A stretch of 64,000 bases of DNA, from assembly GCA_026224825.1 (NCBI GenBank), contig JAMFRO010000067.1:62001-126000 (forward strand), in the 5' to 3' direction. Shown piece by piece: positions 53,473-61,958 of this stretch. A program made the position numbers and the translations under genes. The notes under the pieces were generated by a model. The model did not search any database. It was not told where the DNA came from and was given only the letters and a program-made list of their open reading frames with translations. How positions within the stretch are numbered: position 1 is the first letter of the stretch; each line of letters opens with the position of its first letter. The DNA is from a bacterium. Lineage in GTDB: Bacteria > Pseudomonadota > Alphaproteobacteria > Acetobacterales > Acetobacteraceae.

Positions 53473-54468
53473 ATGTCCGATCTCGACCAGCTCCTGGAAT
53501 CCCGCGGCCAGACCGCCCAGCTCGGCGCCTATGTCACCGCCGTGCGCTTCTCCGCCCAAGACCAGGCCGCATTCGCGCTTGGCGACGGCACCCTGAGCCT
53601 GGGCGGGGATTTTGCGCCCATTCAAGCCCATAACGGCGCCATCCTCAGCCTCGCCGCCCACCCCACCACCGGCTTCCTCACCGGCGGAGACGATGGCCGC
53701 CTGATGCACAGCACGGACAAAGCCACCGAAATCGCCAAATTCGGCTCCAAATGGGTCGAGCAACTCGCGGTCTTCGCTGGCAAAACCCCGCTCATCGCGG
53801 CTGGCGTCGGCAAAACAGTGCATCTGTTCGACGGCAAAGGCGCAAAAATCCGCGAACTCACCCACCCCTCCACCGTCACCGGCATCGCCTTCGATGCCAA
53901 AGGCAAACGCCTCGCCGCCTCGCATTACAACGGCGCCTCCCTCTGGTTCACTGGCTCCACATCCGCCCCGCGTATCCTGGAATGGAAAGGCAGCCACACC
54001 GGCGTCGTCATCCACCCGGAAGGCAGCGCCATCGTCACCACCATGCAGGAAAACTCACTGCACGGCTGGACCCTGCCCGAAGGCAAACACATGCGGATGT
54101 CCGGCTACCCCACCAAAACCGAATCCTTCGGCTTTACCAAATCCGGCCGCTGGCTCGCCACCGCAGGTGCCGAAAGCGTCGTCCTCTGGCCCTTCTTCGG
54201 CGGCGGCCCCATGGGCAAAGCCCCGACGGAACTAGGCATGGGAGACGGCATCGTCCGCACCATCGCCTGCCACCCCCAACAGGAAGTCGTGGCCGCAGGC
54301 TTCGACACCGGCCTGACCCTCCTCATCCACATCAACCAAAACCAAATCCTCCCCCTCTGCGCCCCAGGCCGAGGCGCGGTAACCGCCCTAGCCTGGAGCA
54401 GCACCGGCAGCCACCTGGCCCTAGGCACCGACACCGGCTTCGCCGCTCTGGTGGACTTCACGGGTTAG
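53473..54468 (+). CDS. WD40 repeat protein
   Basis: A 331-residue cytosolic protein built from degenerate WD40 repeats forming one probable beta-propeller: AHNGAILSLAAHPTTGFLTG, LTHPSTVTGIAFDAKGKRLA, GSHTGVVIHPEGSAIVTT, FGFTKSGRWLATAGAESVV, RTIACHPQQEVVAAGFDTG and AVTALAWSSTGSHLALGTDT. Such propellers are protein-interaction platforms; the partner is unknown. The start may be the ATG at 53455 or 53473. Codons end in C far more often than in the ald gene next door. Confidence 0.82.
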   Translation: MSDLDQLLESRGQTAQLGAYVTAVRFSAQDQAAFALGDGTLSLGGDFAPIQAHNGAILSLAAHPTTGFLTGGDDGRLMHSTDKATEIAKFGSKWVEQLAVFAGKTPLIAAGVGKTVHLFDGKGAKIRELTHPSTVTGIAFDAKGKRLAASHYNGASLWFTGSTSAPRILEWKGSHTGVVIHPEGSAIVTTMQENSLHGWTLPEGKHMRMSGYPTKTESFGFTKSGRWLATAGAESVVLWPFFGGGPMGKAPTELGMGDGIVRTIACHPQQEVVAAGFDTGLTLLIHINQNQILPLCAPGRGAVTALAWSSTGSHLALGTDTGFAALVDFTG

Positions 54469-54728
54469 GGCTTCGTTCGGGGCGTGACTCGCAAGGGGAC
54501 TTTGTCCCCCTGCACCCCCTACCAAGGGCCGAAAGGCCCCTGGACCCCACCCGGCTTATAAAAAGAGGGCCCATCCAACCTCGTGTGTTTCACGAGACGG
54601 GATGGGCCCTCTTTTTATAAGCCGAATTTGATGGGGGTCTGGGGCCGTCACGCCGGAGGCGTGCTTCGCACGACGGCCCCAGGCAGGGGGGGTAAGACCC
54701 CCTTGCGAGTCACCCCCGAAAGCAGGCC
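54469..54728. repeat. Composite quasi-palindrome between convergent genes (copy C), bidirectional terminator
   Basis: Terminal arms GTGACTCGCAAGGGG (54484-54498) and CCCCTTGCGAGTCAC (54699-54713) are exact 15-bp inverted repeats. The similarity continues through TTCGGGG and TTAGGGC into both gene stops. The centre (54553-54623) is a stem from GGCTTATAAAAAGAGGGCCC to its complement, the same hairpin as copy A in the opposite orientation. A 28-bp REP-like module (54647-54674) sits inside the CTGGGGCC/GGCCCCAG hairpin on the right. Confidence 0.87.
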
Positions 54729-55853
54729 CTAAGCCGCGAGGCCCAGCAGGTCGGCGGCCGAGTGGTACGGGCGGCCAAGCGCCTCCGCCACGGCGGCGAA
54801 GGTGATTTTGCCTTCAGCCACATTCAGGCCGTTGCGGAAATTTTTGTCGTCTATGAGGGCTTGGCGCCAGCCTTTGTCGGCCAGTTTCAGCGTATAGGGC
54901 AGGGTGGCGTGGTTGAGGGCGAAGGTGGAGGTGCGGGCTACGGCGCCGGGCATGTTGGCCACACAATAGTGGACGATGTTGTCGATGATGTAGGTGGGAT
55001 CGGAATGTGTGGTGGCGTGGCTGCTCTCGAAGCATCCGCCTTGGTCGATGGCGACGTCCACCAGCACGGCACCGGGGCGCATGAGGGGCAGCATGGCGCG
55101 GGTGACGAGTTTGGGCGCGGCGGCACCTGGTACCAGCACGGCACCGATGATGAGGTCGGCCCCGAACACGGCTTCTTCCACCGCTTCGGTGGTGGAGTAG
55201 CAGGTTTTCAGATGCGGCCCGTACAGATCATCCAGATACGCCAGCCGGGCGATGGATTTGTCGAATATGGTCACATCGGCCCCCATGCCATGGGCGATGC
55301 GCGCGGCATTGGCGCCGACCACGCCGCCGCCGAGGACGACGACCTTGCCCGGCGGCACGCCCGGCACGCCGGCCAGCAGCACGCCGCGCCCGCCATTGGC
55401 TTTCTGGAGCGAGACAGCGCCCACCTGCACGGCCATGCGCCCGGCCACTTCGCTCATGGGGGCGAGCAGCGGCAGGCGCCCGGCGGCATCGGTTACGGTC
55501 TCATAGGCGATGGCGATGGCGCCGGAGGCTTCGATGAGCCTCGCCTGCTCCGGGTCCGGGGCGAGGTGCAGATAGGTGAACAATATCTGCCCCGGGCGCA
55601 GCATTTTGCATTCCTGCGGCTGCGGCTCCTTCACCTTCACCACCATTTCGGCGCGGGCGAACACTTCGGCGGCGGTGTCCACGATTTCGGCGCCGGCTTT
55701 GGCGTAGGCTTCATCCGGCGCGTCTATGCCGGCGCCCGCGTTTTTTTCCACCAGAATCCGGTGCCCATGCGCCTTCAGCTCGCGTACGCTGGCTGGTGTG
55801 AGGCCGACGCGGAATTCATTATCCTTGATTTCACGAGGCAAGCCGACAAGCAT
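54729..55853 (-). CDS. ald: Alanine dehydrogenase
   Basis: Ald converts L-alanine to pyruvate and ammonia with NAD. The 374-residue protein begins [20 protein letters not shown], has the catalytic lysine in [10 protein letters not shown], the histidine in [12 protein letters not shown] and the NAD fold [20 protein letters not shown]. The family aspartate appears in [12 protein letters not shown]. The upstream palindrome at 55891-55908 may be an Lrp/AldR-type operator. Confidence 0.96.
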   Translation of the reverse strand: MLVGLPREIKDNEFRVGLTPASVRELKAHGHRILVEKNAGAGIDAPDEAYAKAGAEIVDTAAEVFARAEMVVKVKEPQPQECKMLRPGQILFTYLHLAPDPEQARLIEASGAIAIAYETVTDAAGRLPLLAPMSEVAGRMAVQVGAVSLQKANGGRGVLLAGVPGVPPGKVVVLGGGVVGANAARIAHGMGADVTIFDKSIARLAYLDDLYGPHLKTCYSTTEAVEEAVFGADLIIGAVLVPGAAAPKLVTRAMLPLMRPGAVLVDVAIDQGGCFESSHATTHSDPTYIIDNIVHYCVANMPGAVARTSTFALNHATLPYTLKLADKGWRQALIDDKNFRNGLNVAEGKITFAAVAEALGRPYHSAADLLGLAA

Positions 55854-55890
55854 GGGAGTCTCCTGTTATGGTCCGCGCGGCGGTTGGTAT

Positions 55891-55908
55891 AGTTTAAAAT
55901 ATTAAACT
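55891..55908. promoter_or_regulatory. Palindrome upstream of ald, possible regulator site
   Basis: AGTTTAA-AATA-TTAAACT is a perfect 7-bp inverted repeat in a markedly AT-rich stretch, about 38 bp before the ald start. ald genes are commonly controlled by Lrp/AsnC-family regulators, which bind AT-rich dyads. No regulator gene is adjacent. Confidence 0.5.
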
Positions 55909-55974
55909 CTTCAACAAATTCATGTTGACCGCACAACACAACAGGCCAAGAAAAACTCGTCTGAGACAATTATA

Positions 55975-56637
55975 TTAAACAGACGGCAAAGCGCGCCGAA
56001 ACGTAAGGTTCAGCCGTACCGCACCTGATATAGGGTGGCTGCCCGGTTTTACCGGCGCGATGCCGTGGAAATACAGCCTCTCCCGCCCGCCCCACACCAC
56101 CACATCGCCGCTCGCCAGCGGCAGACGCGCGGTTTTATCCGTCCGCTTCGGCCCGCCCCATAAAAACACCGCCGGCAGCCCCAGCGAGACGGAGACGATG
56201 GGTGCCGCGAAATCCGCCTCATCGCGGTCCTGGTGCAGCCCCATTTTCGCGCCCGGCATGTAGCGGTTCATCAGGCATACATCCGGCGTAAAATCCGCAA
56301 ACCCCGCCTGCGCCGCCGCGCGTTGCGCCAGATCGCGCAACACCACCGGCATCTCCGGCCAGGCCCGCCCCGTTTGCGGGTCCAGGGGCTGATACCGGTA
56401 TCCGCGCCGGTCGCTCACCCAGCCGGTGGTGCCGCAATTGGTGATGGCGGCGGACATTTTGGCGCCGCTCGGCACCGCCATCACCCGGAAGGGCGAGACC
56501 AACGCCACCGCATCAACCGCCGCAATCAACCCTGCCTCATCGGCGGCAAACCCCGGCAGGAGTGAAATCCCAGGGATCACCGGCGCGCCGAACAGATCGC
56601 CGCTCACCAGATCGCTGTTTACCAAATCGCTGTTCAC
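55975..56637 (-). CDS. alkB: Alkylated DNA repair dioxygenase AlkB
   Basis: AlkB removes alkyl groups from 1-methyladenine and 3-methylcytosine with Fe(II) and 2-oxoglutarate. The 220 residues show NCGTTGWVSDRRGYRYQ, the iron ligands in LHQDRDEAD (H-x-D), the later histidine in FHGIAPVKPG and the 2-oxoglutarate arginine in RLNLTFRR. The GTG at 56637 overlaps the stop of the phzF-like gene by 4 bp (GTGA). The first 15 residues come from a 15-bp tandem repeat. Confidence 0.9.
   Translation of the reverse strand: MNSDLVNSDLVSGDLFGAPVIPGISLLPGFAADEAGLIAAVDAVALVSPFRVMAVPSGAKMSAAITNCGTTGWVSDRRGYRYQPLDPQTGRAWPEMPVVLRDLAQRAAAQAGFADFTPDVCLMNRYMPGAKMGLHQDRDEADFAAPIVSVSLGLPAVFLWGGPKRTDKTARLPLASGDVVVWGGRERLYFHGIAPVKPGSHPISGAVRLNLTFRRALPSV
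56593..56637. repeat. Three 15-bp tandem repeats at the alkB start
   Basis: On the minus strand GTGAACAGCGATTTG, GTAAACAGCGATCTG and GTGAGCGGCGATCTG follow one another and encode VNSDL-VNSDL-VSGDL. Units 1 and 3 begin with GTG, so translation of alkB could start at either. Confidence 0.85.
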
Positions 56638-57461
56638 AAAGTGAGTTTGCCCTCGATACAGGTGACACTCTCCCCGCCGATCCAGAAGTCCGCGCCCTCG
56701 TGCGCCACGAACACCCGCCCTTCGCGCCCGAGGCACGTTCCCTGCGCCGCCACATATTTCGGTGGCGCAATGCCCGCGCCGATCAGCCAGCGCGCCAGTC
56801 CGGCGTTCAGGCTCCCGGTCACCGGATCCTCCCCGCCAATTTCCGGCGCAAACGCCCGCACCTCGAAATCGGCCTCCCCGCCTGGCCAGGGCGCCACCAC
56901 GCCGAGATCCATCTCGCCCAAAGCGTCATGGTCTAGCCGCACGGCCAGCACCTCCTCGCGGCTTGCCAGCAGCACGCCAGTCCAGAGTGGCGGCAAGGCC
57001 GAAAGACGCCGCGCCGCCACGATACCGGCTACCTCTATCCCCAGCGCCGCCGCCAGGCGCGGATATTCCACAACGGGCACATCCACCTGCGTCGCCGCCG
57101 GCGCGGCAAACGCCAGCCGCGCGCCGTCTCGGCGGATGCGCACCATCCCCGCCTTGCATTCCTGCACGATGGTCTCGCCCTTGGGCACCCCACCCGCCTC
57201 CAGCCAGCCATGGCAGCCGCCGAGTGTGGGATGGCCGGCAAAAGGTATTTCGCAACTGGGCGTAAATATCCGCAAACGGTAATCAGCCTCGGGCCGCGTG
57301 GGGGGCAGCAGAAAAACCGTCTCGCTCAGATTGGTCCAGGCGGCAAAATCCTGCATCGCGGCATCGTCCAGACCTACCGCATCATGCACCACGGCCAGTG
57401 GATTGCCCTTGGTCCTGCGGGCGGAAAACACATCCACCTGGCGGAAGGCAAACACCGCCAT
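56634..57461 (-). CDS. PhzF family isomerase/epimerase-like protein
   Basis: A 275-residue protein with the diaminopimelate-epimerase-like PhzF fold. Marks are FRQVDVFSARRTKGNPLAVV at the N terminus (with the family glutamate replaced by the D/K area), SETVFLLPP, FTPSCEIPFAGHPTLGG and GGEDPVTGSLNAGLARWL. PhzF isomerises a phenazine precursor, but most homologues, as here without other phenazine genes, have unknown roles. It overlaps alkB by 4 bp and follows the HIG1-like gene by 5 bp. Confidence 0.88.
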   Translation of the reverse strand: MAVFAFRQVDVFSARRTKGNPLAVVHDAVGLDDAAMQDFAAWTNLSETVFLLPPTRPEADYRLRIFTPSCEIPFAGHPTLGGCHGWLEAGGVPKGETIVQECKAGMVRIRRDGARLAFAAPAATQVDVPVVEYPRLAAALGIEVAGIVAARRLSALPPLWTGVLLASREEVLAVRLDHDALGEMDLGVVAPWPGGEADFEVRAFAPEIGGEDPVTGSLNAGLARWLIGAGIAPPKYVAAQGTCLGREGRVFVAHEGADFWIGGESVTCIEGKLTL

Positions 57462-57466
57462 GGGCT

Positions 57467-57655
57467 TCAGCTCACCGTCATCAGGAGCAAAAACAGCCCC
57501 ACCGCCACGGCCTGCAGCGTCACGCGCCAGCGCATCAGCCGGTTGGATTTATGCGGGTCATGCGCGCGGTCCGCCATGCCGAACACCCCGGCCAGCAACA
57601 CCGCCACCACCGCCAGCATGTCGATCAACAGCAGCACGATCAATATGGTTTTCAT
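57467..57655 (-). CDS. Twin-transmembrane HIG1-like small protein
   Basis: A 62-residue protein with two transmembrane helices (about 3-25 and 44-61) joined by DRAHDPHKSNRLMRWRVTLQ. The S/N-RLMRWRV-x-LQ motif is typical of bacterial HIG1/twin-transmembrane proteins, whose mitochondrial relatives associate with respiratory complexes. It starts a three-gene operon with phzF-like and alkB and is divergent from the MscS gene (82 bp). Confidence 0.82.
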   Translation of the reverse strand: MKTILIVLLLIDMLAVVAVLLAGVFGMADRAHDPHKSNRLMRWRVTLQAVAVGLFLLLMTVS

Positions 57656-57737
57656 GCCCTCTATATAGGCCCGCGTGTAAATTTGCCTATCGCCGCCGTG
57701 TTGACTTCTCCGCCAATCGCACCTCAGGCTCTCCGCC

Positions 57738-60020
57738 ATGCGCGCCGCTATTTTTATACTCCTCCTCCTGTGCTTCGCTTCTGCAGCCCTCATTCCTGCA
57801 GCCCAGGCCCAGACCGCCGTCAATCTGCTGGCGCAGCACAAGCCGGCCACGGCAACCCCGGCAGCACCGGCAGGCCCCGCCATCATCCCCGGCTCGCCGT
57901 TGGCGGCCCTGGCGGGTGCCACCTCCGGCACCCCGGCCGCCCAATCCAAAACCGACGACACCCCCGCCCCCTTCGGCACGGATCAGCTCGGCTTCGTCAT
58001 CACAGGTGCCGTGGGCGACGAGGCGGCGCATGCCTTCCACAGCTTCCTTACCGCCGTACGCGCCTCCACCCGCCTCACCCCGGTAACCGACTGGCTGGCC
58101 GCCGCCCGTGCCAACCCGGAACGCGCGGCGGAAACCACGGCCGTTCTCCTGGCCCTGCTCATCGGCGTGCTGCCGGCCACATTGGTGGATGCCGTCATCC
58201 GCTTTGGCCTGCGCCGCCCGGCCGCTTTATGCGCGCAATGGGCCCTGCCCCGGCAGGAGGAATTCCTGCCCTCGCCCGAAGCGGACGCCCTGGCCGAACC
58301 ACCCCCCGCCGAGGACGCCCCCACGCGCCGCTTCGTCTCGCTGCGCGCCTGGCTGCGCCGCCTGGGTTTCGCCCTGCTTAAATTCCTGCTCGCCATGCTG
58401 CCGCTCGCCGGTTTCATCATCACCGCCCAGGTGTTCATGTCGGGCTTTCTCACCACCCGCGCCGCGATGCTCGCCGCCACCGGCACGGCCAATGCCTATC
58501 TCGTCTGCCGTGCCGTGCAGGAGCTGGCGCGGCTGCTGGTCAGCCCCGCCGCCCCCCCTTTACGCCTCATCACCATGCCCACGCTCCGGGCCCGGGCGCT
58601 GATGAAATTCCTGCTCATCGTCCTGGCCACGGGTTTCTTCGCCTTCAGCCTGATCTCGAGCGCCCTCATCCTCGGCCTGCCGCGCGCGGGTGCCCAGGTG
58701 CTCATCCTCATCACGGCGCTGGTGCTGCATCTGGAAGCCGCCTGGGGCATCTGGCATTGCCGCGCCCTGGTCGGCGGCTGGATCAGCGGTGACCAGGCGG
58801 CCCGTGGCGCCATCCCCTGGCTGCGCCAGCGCTTCGGCCGCCTGTGGCATTTTTTCGCCTTGTTCTATGTGCTGGCGCTCTGGGTGGCCTGGGCCGGCGG
58901 GGTGCAGGATGCCTTTGCCGTGCTGCTGCGCGCGGTGCTGGTGCTGGTGGCCGCCGTGGTGGCCGGAAGGCTGGCCTGGAGCGGCAGTTCTTTGCTGCTG
59001 GAGCGCGCCTTCCCCGAGCCCGCCGCCGCCGCCAAGCGCCGCTACCCGGCATTGCTGGCCCGCGCCCGCGCCTATAACCCGCTCATCCGCTTCACCATCC
59101 GTGTTGTCATCGGCGCCGCCGTGCTGCTCTTCATACTCCAGGGCTGGGGGGTGAATGCGCTGGGCTGGCTGCAGGCCAACACCATCAGCCTGGCGCTGCT
59201 CAGCGCCCTCTCCTCGGTGTTCGTCACCACCGGCATCGCTTTGTGCCTGTGGGAGGTGTTGAATTACGTGCTGCACACGCGGGTGGAAAGCCTCACCACC
59301 ACGGGGCGCAAACGCCAGGCCACCCGCCTGCGCACCCTCGCCCCCATATTGCGCGCCGCCCTCGGCACAGTCATTTTCCTCGTGGCGCTGGTGGTGTGTC
59401 TGTCGCAGATCGGCGTCAACACCACAGGCCTGCTTGCCGTCTCCTCCATCGCCGGCATCGCGGTCGGCTTCGGCTCCCAAAAACTGGTGCAGGACATCAT
59501 CACCGGCCTGTTCATGCTGCTGGAGGACGCCATCCAGGTGGGCGATGTGGTCACGCTCGCCGGCATGTCCGGCACGGTGGAGCGCCTGTCCATCCGCACC
59601 ATCCGCCTGCGCGGCGGGGATGGTTCCATCAACATCATCCCCTTCTCCGCCGTCACCACCGTCACCAACCAGACGCGCGATTTCAGCAACGCCGAATTCT
59701 CCATCACGGTCAGCTACGCCGAGAATATCGACCATGTCTGCGCCGTGCTCACCGATATCGGCCGCAACATGCGCGCCGAGCCGGCCTGGAACGCCATGAT
59801 CCGCGACGATCTGCAAATCTACGGTCTCGATCAATTCGGCGCGCAGGGGCTGGTGATCACCGGGGCGATCCGCACCGGGCCGGGCCAGAACGCGACGGTG
59901 CGGCGCGAGTTTTACCGCCGCGTGCAGATGCGCTTCACCACCGACGGCATCGTCATCCCCTTCGGCCAGCCCAATGTGTTCCAGATGGAACCGCTGCCCC
60001 ACCCGCCCGAGCCGAAATAA
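57738..60020 (+). CDS. Mechanosensitive ion channel, large MscS family (YbiO-like)
   Basis: A 760-residue protein with a signal peptide (AAIFILLLLCFASAALIPAAQA), a periplasmic/linker part, about nine or ten transmembrane helices and the MscS domain: GLLAVSSIAGIAVGFGSQKL, QDIITGLFMLLEDAIQVGD, GTVERLSIRTIRLR and IIPFSAVTTVTNQTRDF. It protects against hypoosmotic shock. Length fits the YbiO class. Only 5 bp separate it from the MFS gene. Confidence 0.9.
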   Translation: MRAAIFILLLLCFASAALIPAAQAQTAVNLLAQHKPATATPAAPAGPAIIPGSPLAALAGATSGTPAAQSKTDDTPAPFGTDQLGFVITGAVGDEAAHAFHSFLTAVRASTRLTPVTDWLAAARANPERAAETTAVLLALLIGVLPATLVDAVIRFGLRRPAALCAQWALPRQEEFLPSPEADALAEPPPAEDAPTRRFVSLRAWLRRLGFALLKFLLAMLPLAGFIITAQVFMSGFLTTRAAMLAATGTANAYLVCRAVQELARLLVSPAAPPLRLITMPTLRARALMKFLLIVLATGFFAFSLISSALILGLPRAGAQVLILITALVLHLEAAWGIWHCRALVGGWISGDQAARGAIPWLRQRFGRLWHFFALFYVLALWVAWAGGVQDAFAVLLRAVLVLVAAVVAGRLAWSGSSLLLERAFPEPAAAAKRRYPALLARARAYNPLIRFTIRVVIGAAVLLFILQGWGVNALGWLQANTISLALLSALSSVFVTTGIALCLWEVLNYVLHTRVESLTTTGRKRQATRLRTLAPILRAALGTVIFLVALVVCLSQIGVNTTGLLAVSSIAGIAVGFGSQKLVQDIITGLFMLLEDAIQVGDVVTLAGMSGTVERLSIRTIRLRGGDGSINIIPFSAVTTVTNQTRDFSNAEFSITVSYAENIDHVCAVLTDIGRNMRAEPAWNAMIRDDLQIYGLDQFGAQGLVITGAIRTGPGQNATVRREFYRRVQMRFTTDGIVIPFGQPNVFQMEPLPHPPEPK

Positions 60021-60025
60021 CCCAC

Positions 60026-61153
60026 ATGCTCCTAAGCGCCGCCCCGCCGACCCTGCGGATGCGGCTCATCTTCGCCATGGCGGGGCTCGGCATCTCCGTC
60101 TGGGCGCTCACCGTGCCCTTCGCCAAAATCCGCTTCGGGCTCGATGACGGCACGCTCGGCTTCATGCTGCTGGCCGGCGGGCTGGGCGGCACTCTGGTCA
60201 TGCCCTTCGCCGGCCTCGCCGTCGCCCGCTGGGGCAGCCGCGCCACACTCAGCGTGGCCGCCATCGGCGTGCTGGCGCTGATGCCGCTGCTCGCCTTCGC
60301 CCCCTCAACCCTGGCCTTCACCGCCATATTATTCGCCTACGGCATCTGCTTCGGCCTGCTGGACATCGCCATGAACGCGCAAGGAGCGGTGGTGGAGCGC
60401 CGCGCCGGCCGGCTGCTGATGTCCGGCTTCCACGGCTGCTACAGCATCGGCACGCTCGGCATCTCCCTCGCCATCATCCTGCTCCTGCGCCTGCACCTCA
60501 CCTACCCGGTCTGCTCGGTGTTAGCCGCCGTGGTGATGGCGCTGATGCTCACATCCGCACGCGGCCTCATCGGCAAATCCGGCGACACGCCCGTCTCGGC
60601 ACAGCATTTTGCCTGGCCCAACCGCGCCACCATCACACTCGGCCTGTGCTGCTTCGCCTGTTTCATGACCGAAGGTGTGGCCACCGACTGGAGCACCATC
60701 TACCTCCGCTTCGACCGCCACATGCCTCTCGACACCGCCCCCTACGGCTACGCCGCCTTCGCCGTGGCCATGACCATCTCCCGCTTCCTGGGCGACGCCA
60801 TAGCCACCCGCCTGGGCAAACCAGTGGTGATGCGCCTCGGCTGCGCACTCGCCGTGTCAGGCTTCGCCTTGGCCATATTCGTCACCACAAACTGGGTCGA
60901 CATCCTCGGCTTCGGCCTGGTCGGCCTGGGCACCGCCAACATCGCCCCGCTGGTCTTCTCCGCCGCCGCCCGCGTCCCCGGCATGGCCGCCAACCACTCC
61001 GCTCCCGCGATCATGGCCCTAGGCTACACCGGGTTTTTAATCGGCCCGGTCATCATAGGCCTGGTCGCCAACCATCTGGGCCTAGGCTTCGCCCTGGGCG
61101 TGGACGCGGTACTGCTCGGTGCCACGTTTTTCGCGGCGAAGGCGGTGAAGTAA
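60026..61153 (+). CDS. MFS transporter
   Basis: A 375-residue major facilitator with about twelve transmembrane helices. It carries the loop motif PFAGLAVARWGSRATLSVAA between helices 2 and 3 and LGDAIATRLGKPVVMRLGC in the second half. It resembles YbjJ-like sugar-phosphate or drug efflux members; the substrate is unknown. The final GTG AAG TAA is part of an inverted repeat shared with plsC. Confidence 0.82.
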   Translation: MLLSAAPPTLRMRLIFAMAGLGISVWALTVPFAKIRFGLDDGTLGFMLLAGGLGGTLVMPFAGLAVARWGSRATLSVAAIGVLALMPLLAFAPSTLAFTAILFAYGICFGLLDIAMNAQGAVVERRAGRLLMSGFHGCYSIGTLGISLAIILLLRLHLTYPVCSVLAAVVMALMLTSARGLIGKSGDTPVSAQHFAWPNRATITLGLCCFACFMTEGVATDWSTIYLRFDRHMPLDTAPYGYAAFAVAMTISRFLGDAIATRLGKPVVMRLGCALAVSGFALAIFVTTNWVDILGFGLVGLGTANIAPLVFSAAARVPGMAANHSAPAIMALGYTGFLIGPVIIGLVANHLGLGFALGVDAVLLGATFFAAKAVK

Positions 61154-61255
61154 AAAGGCTGGGGCTCCGCCCCTTTCAAACCCTTAAGTTACGGGATCCA
61201 AGGGCCTTTCGGCCCTTGGCGGGTCCAGGGCGGAGCCCTGGCCTTTTTACTTCAC
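61145..61255. repeat. Composite palindrome between convergent genes (copy D)
   Basis: GTGAAGTAAAAAGGC (61145-61159) and GCCTTTTTACTTCAC (61241-61255) are exact inverted repeats covering the last codons of the MFS gene and the plsC stop. Inside are GGGGCTCCGCCCC, GGATCCAAGGGCC-TTTC-GGCCCTTGG, GCGGGTCC and GGGCGGAGCCC. The central A/T hairpin of copies A-C is missing. Confidence 0.87.
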
Positions 61256-61953
61256 GCCTCGCCGTAAAAAACCTTGTTCAGCCGGGCCAGGAACACATCC
61301 CGTGGCAGGCCGCCGGGCAAAGCCGGGCCGATGGTCACATGCACCACCCCCGGGGTTTTGCCGTAGGCTTTGCGGCTCCAGTGTTGGCCGGAGTTGGTAC
61401 CGGCCGGCACCACGGGCACGCGCACGGCGTTGGCCAAAGCGACGATGCCGTTGCGCACCTGGCCGCGCACGCCGTAGGCCATGCGGGTACCTTCGGGGAA
61501 GATGATCACCTGGCGTCCCGCTGCCGCGGCTTTGGAGGCGCCGGCGACCATGTCGCGCAGGGCGCCGCTGCGGCCGCCGCGATTTACGGGGATCATGCCC
61601 GCCGGTTCCAGCAGGCTGCCGAAGGCGGGGATGCGCTTGAGTTCGCGTTTGAACACGAAGGCTGGGCGCGGCACGATGGCGAGCCAGATGAGGATATCCA
61701 GCGCCGATTGATGCTGGGCGGCAATGATCGCCCCGCCTTCGGGCAGGTTTTCCAGCCCTGTGACTTCCAGCGTGATATTGCAGCACACGCGCAGGCCCCA
61801 GAGGCAGACGCGCCCCCAGGTTTGCGCCTGGGCCAGCGCCCCGCGCGGCAGGAAGCGCCCGATGAGGACGCCGTAAATGCTGAGCACCGCACCGCTGCCG
61901 AACATGATGATATTGAAGCCGGTGGAGCGGAGGAGCTGGGTCAGAAACTGCAT
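61252..61953 (-). CDS. plsC: 1-acyl-sn-glycerol-3-phosphate acyltransferase
   Basis: PlsC acylates lysophosphatidate in phospholipid synthesis. The 233 residues have an N-terminal membrane segment, the catalytic HQSALD (H-x4-D, in AAQHQSALDIL) and the substrate-binding FPEGTRMAYG. The ATG at 61953 lies 5 nt after the ydcF stop; a GTG at 61977 overlapping ydcF is an alternative. The order ftsE-ftsX-ydcF-plsC is conserved in this group. Confidence 0.93.
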   Translation of the reverse strand: MQFLTQLLRSTGFNIIMFGSGAVLSIYGVLIGRFLPRGALAQAQTWGRVCLWGLRVCCNITLEVTGLENLPEGGAIIAAQHQSALDILIWLAIVPRPAFVFKRELKRIPAFGSLLEPAGMIPVNRGGRSGALRDMVAGASKAAAAGRQVIIFPEGTRMAYGVRGQVRNGIVALANAVRVPVVPAGTNSGQHWSRKAYGKTPGVVHVTIGPALPGGLPRDVFLARLNKVFYGEA

Positions 61954-61958
61954 GAGGT

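Noticed and set aside
56634..57461. Phenazine biosynthesis locus suggested by the PhzF-like gene
   Set aside because: No other phz genes are present; lone PhzF-like proteins are common and unrelated to phenazines.
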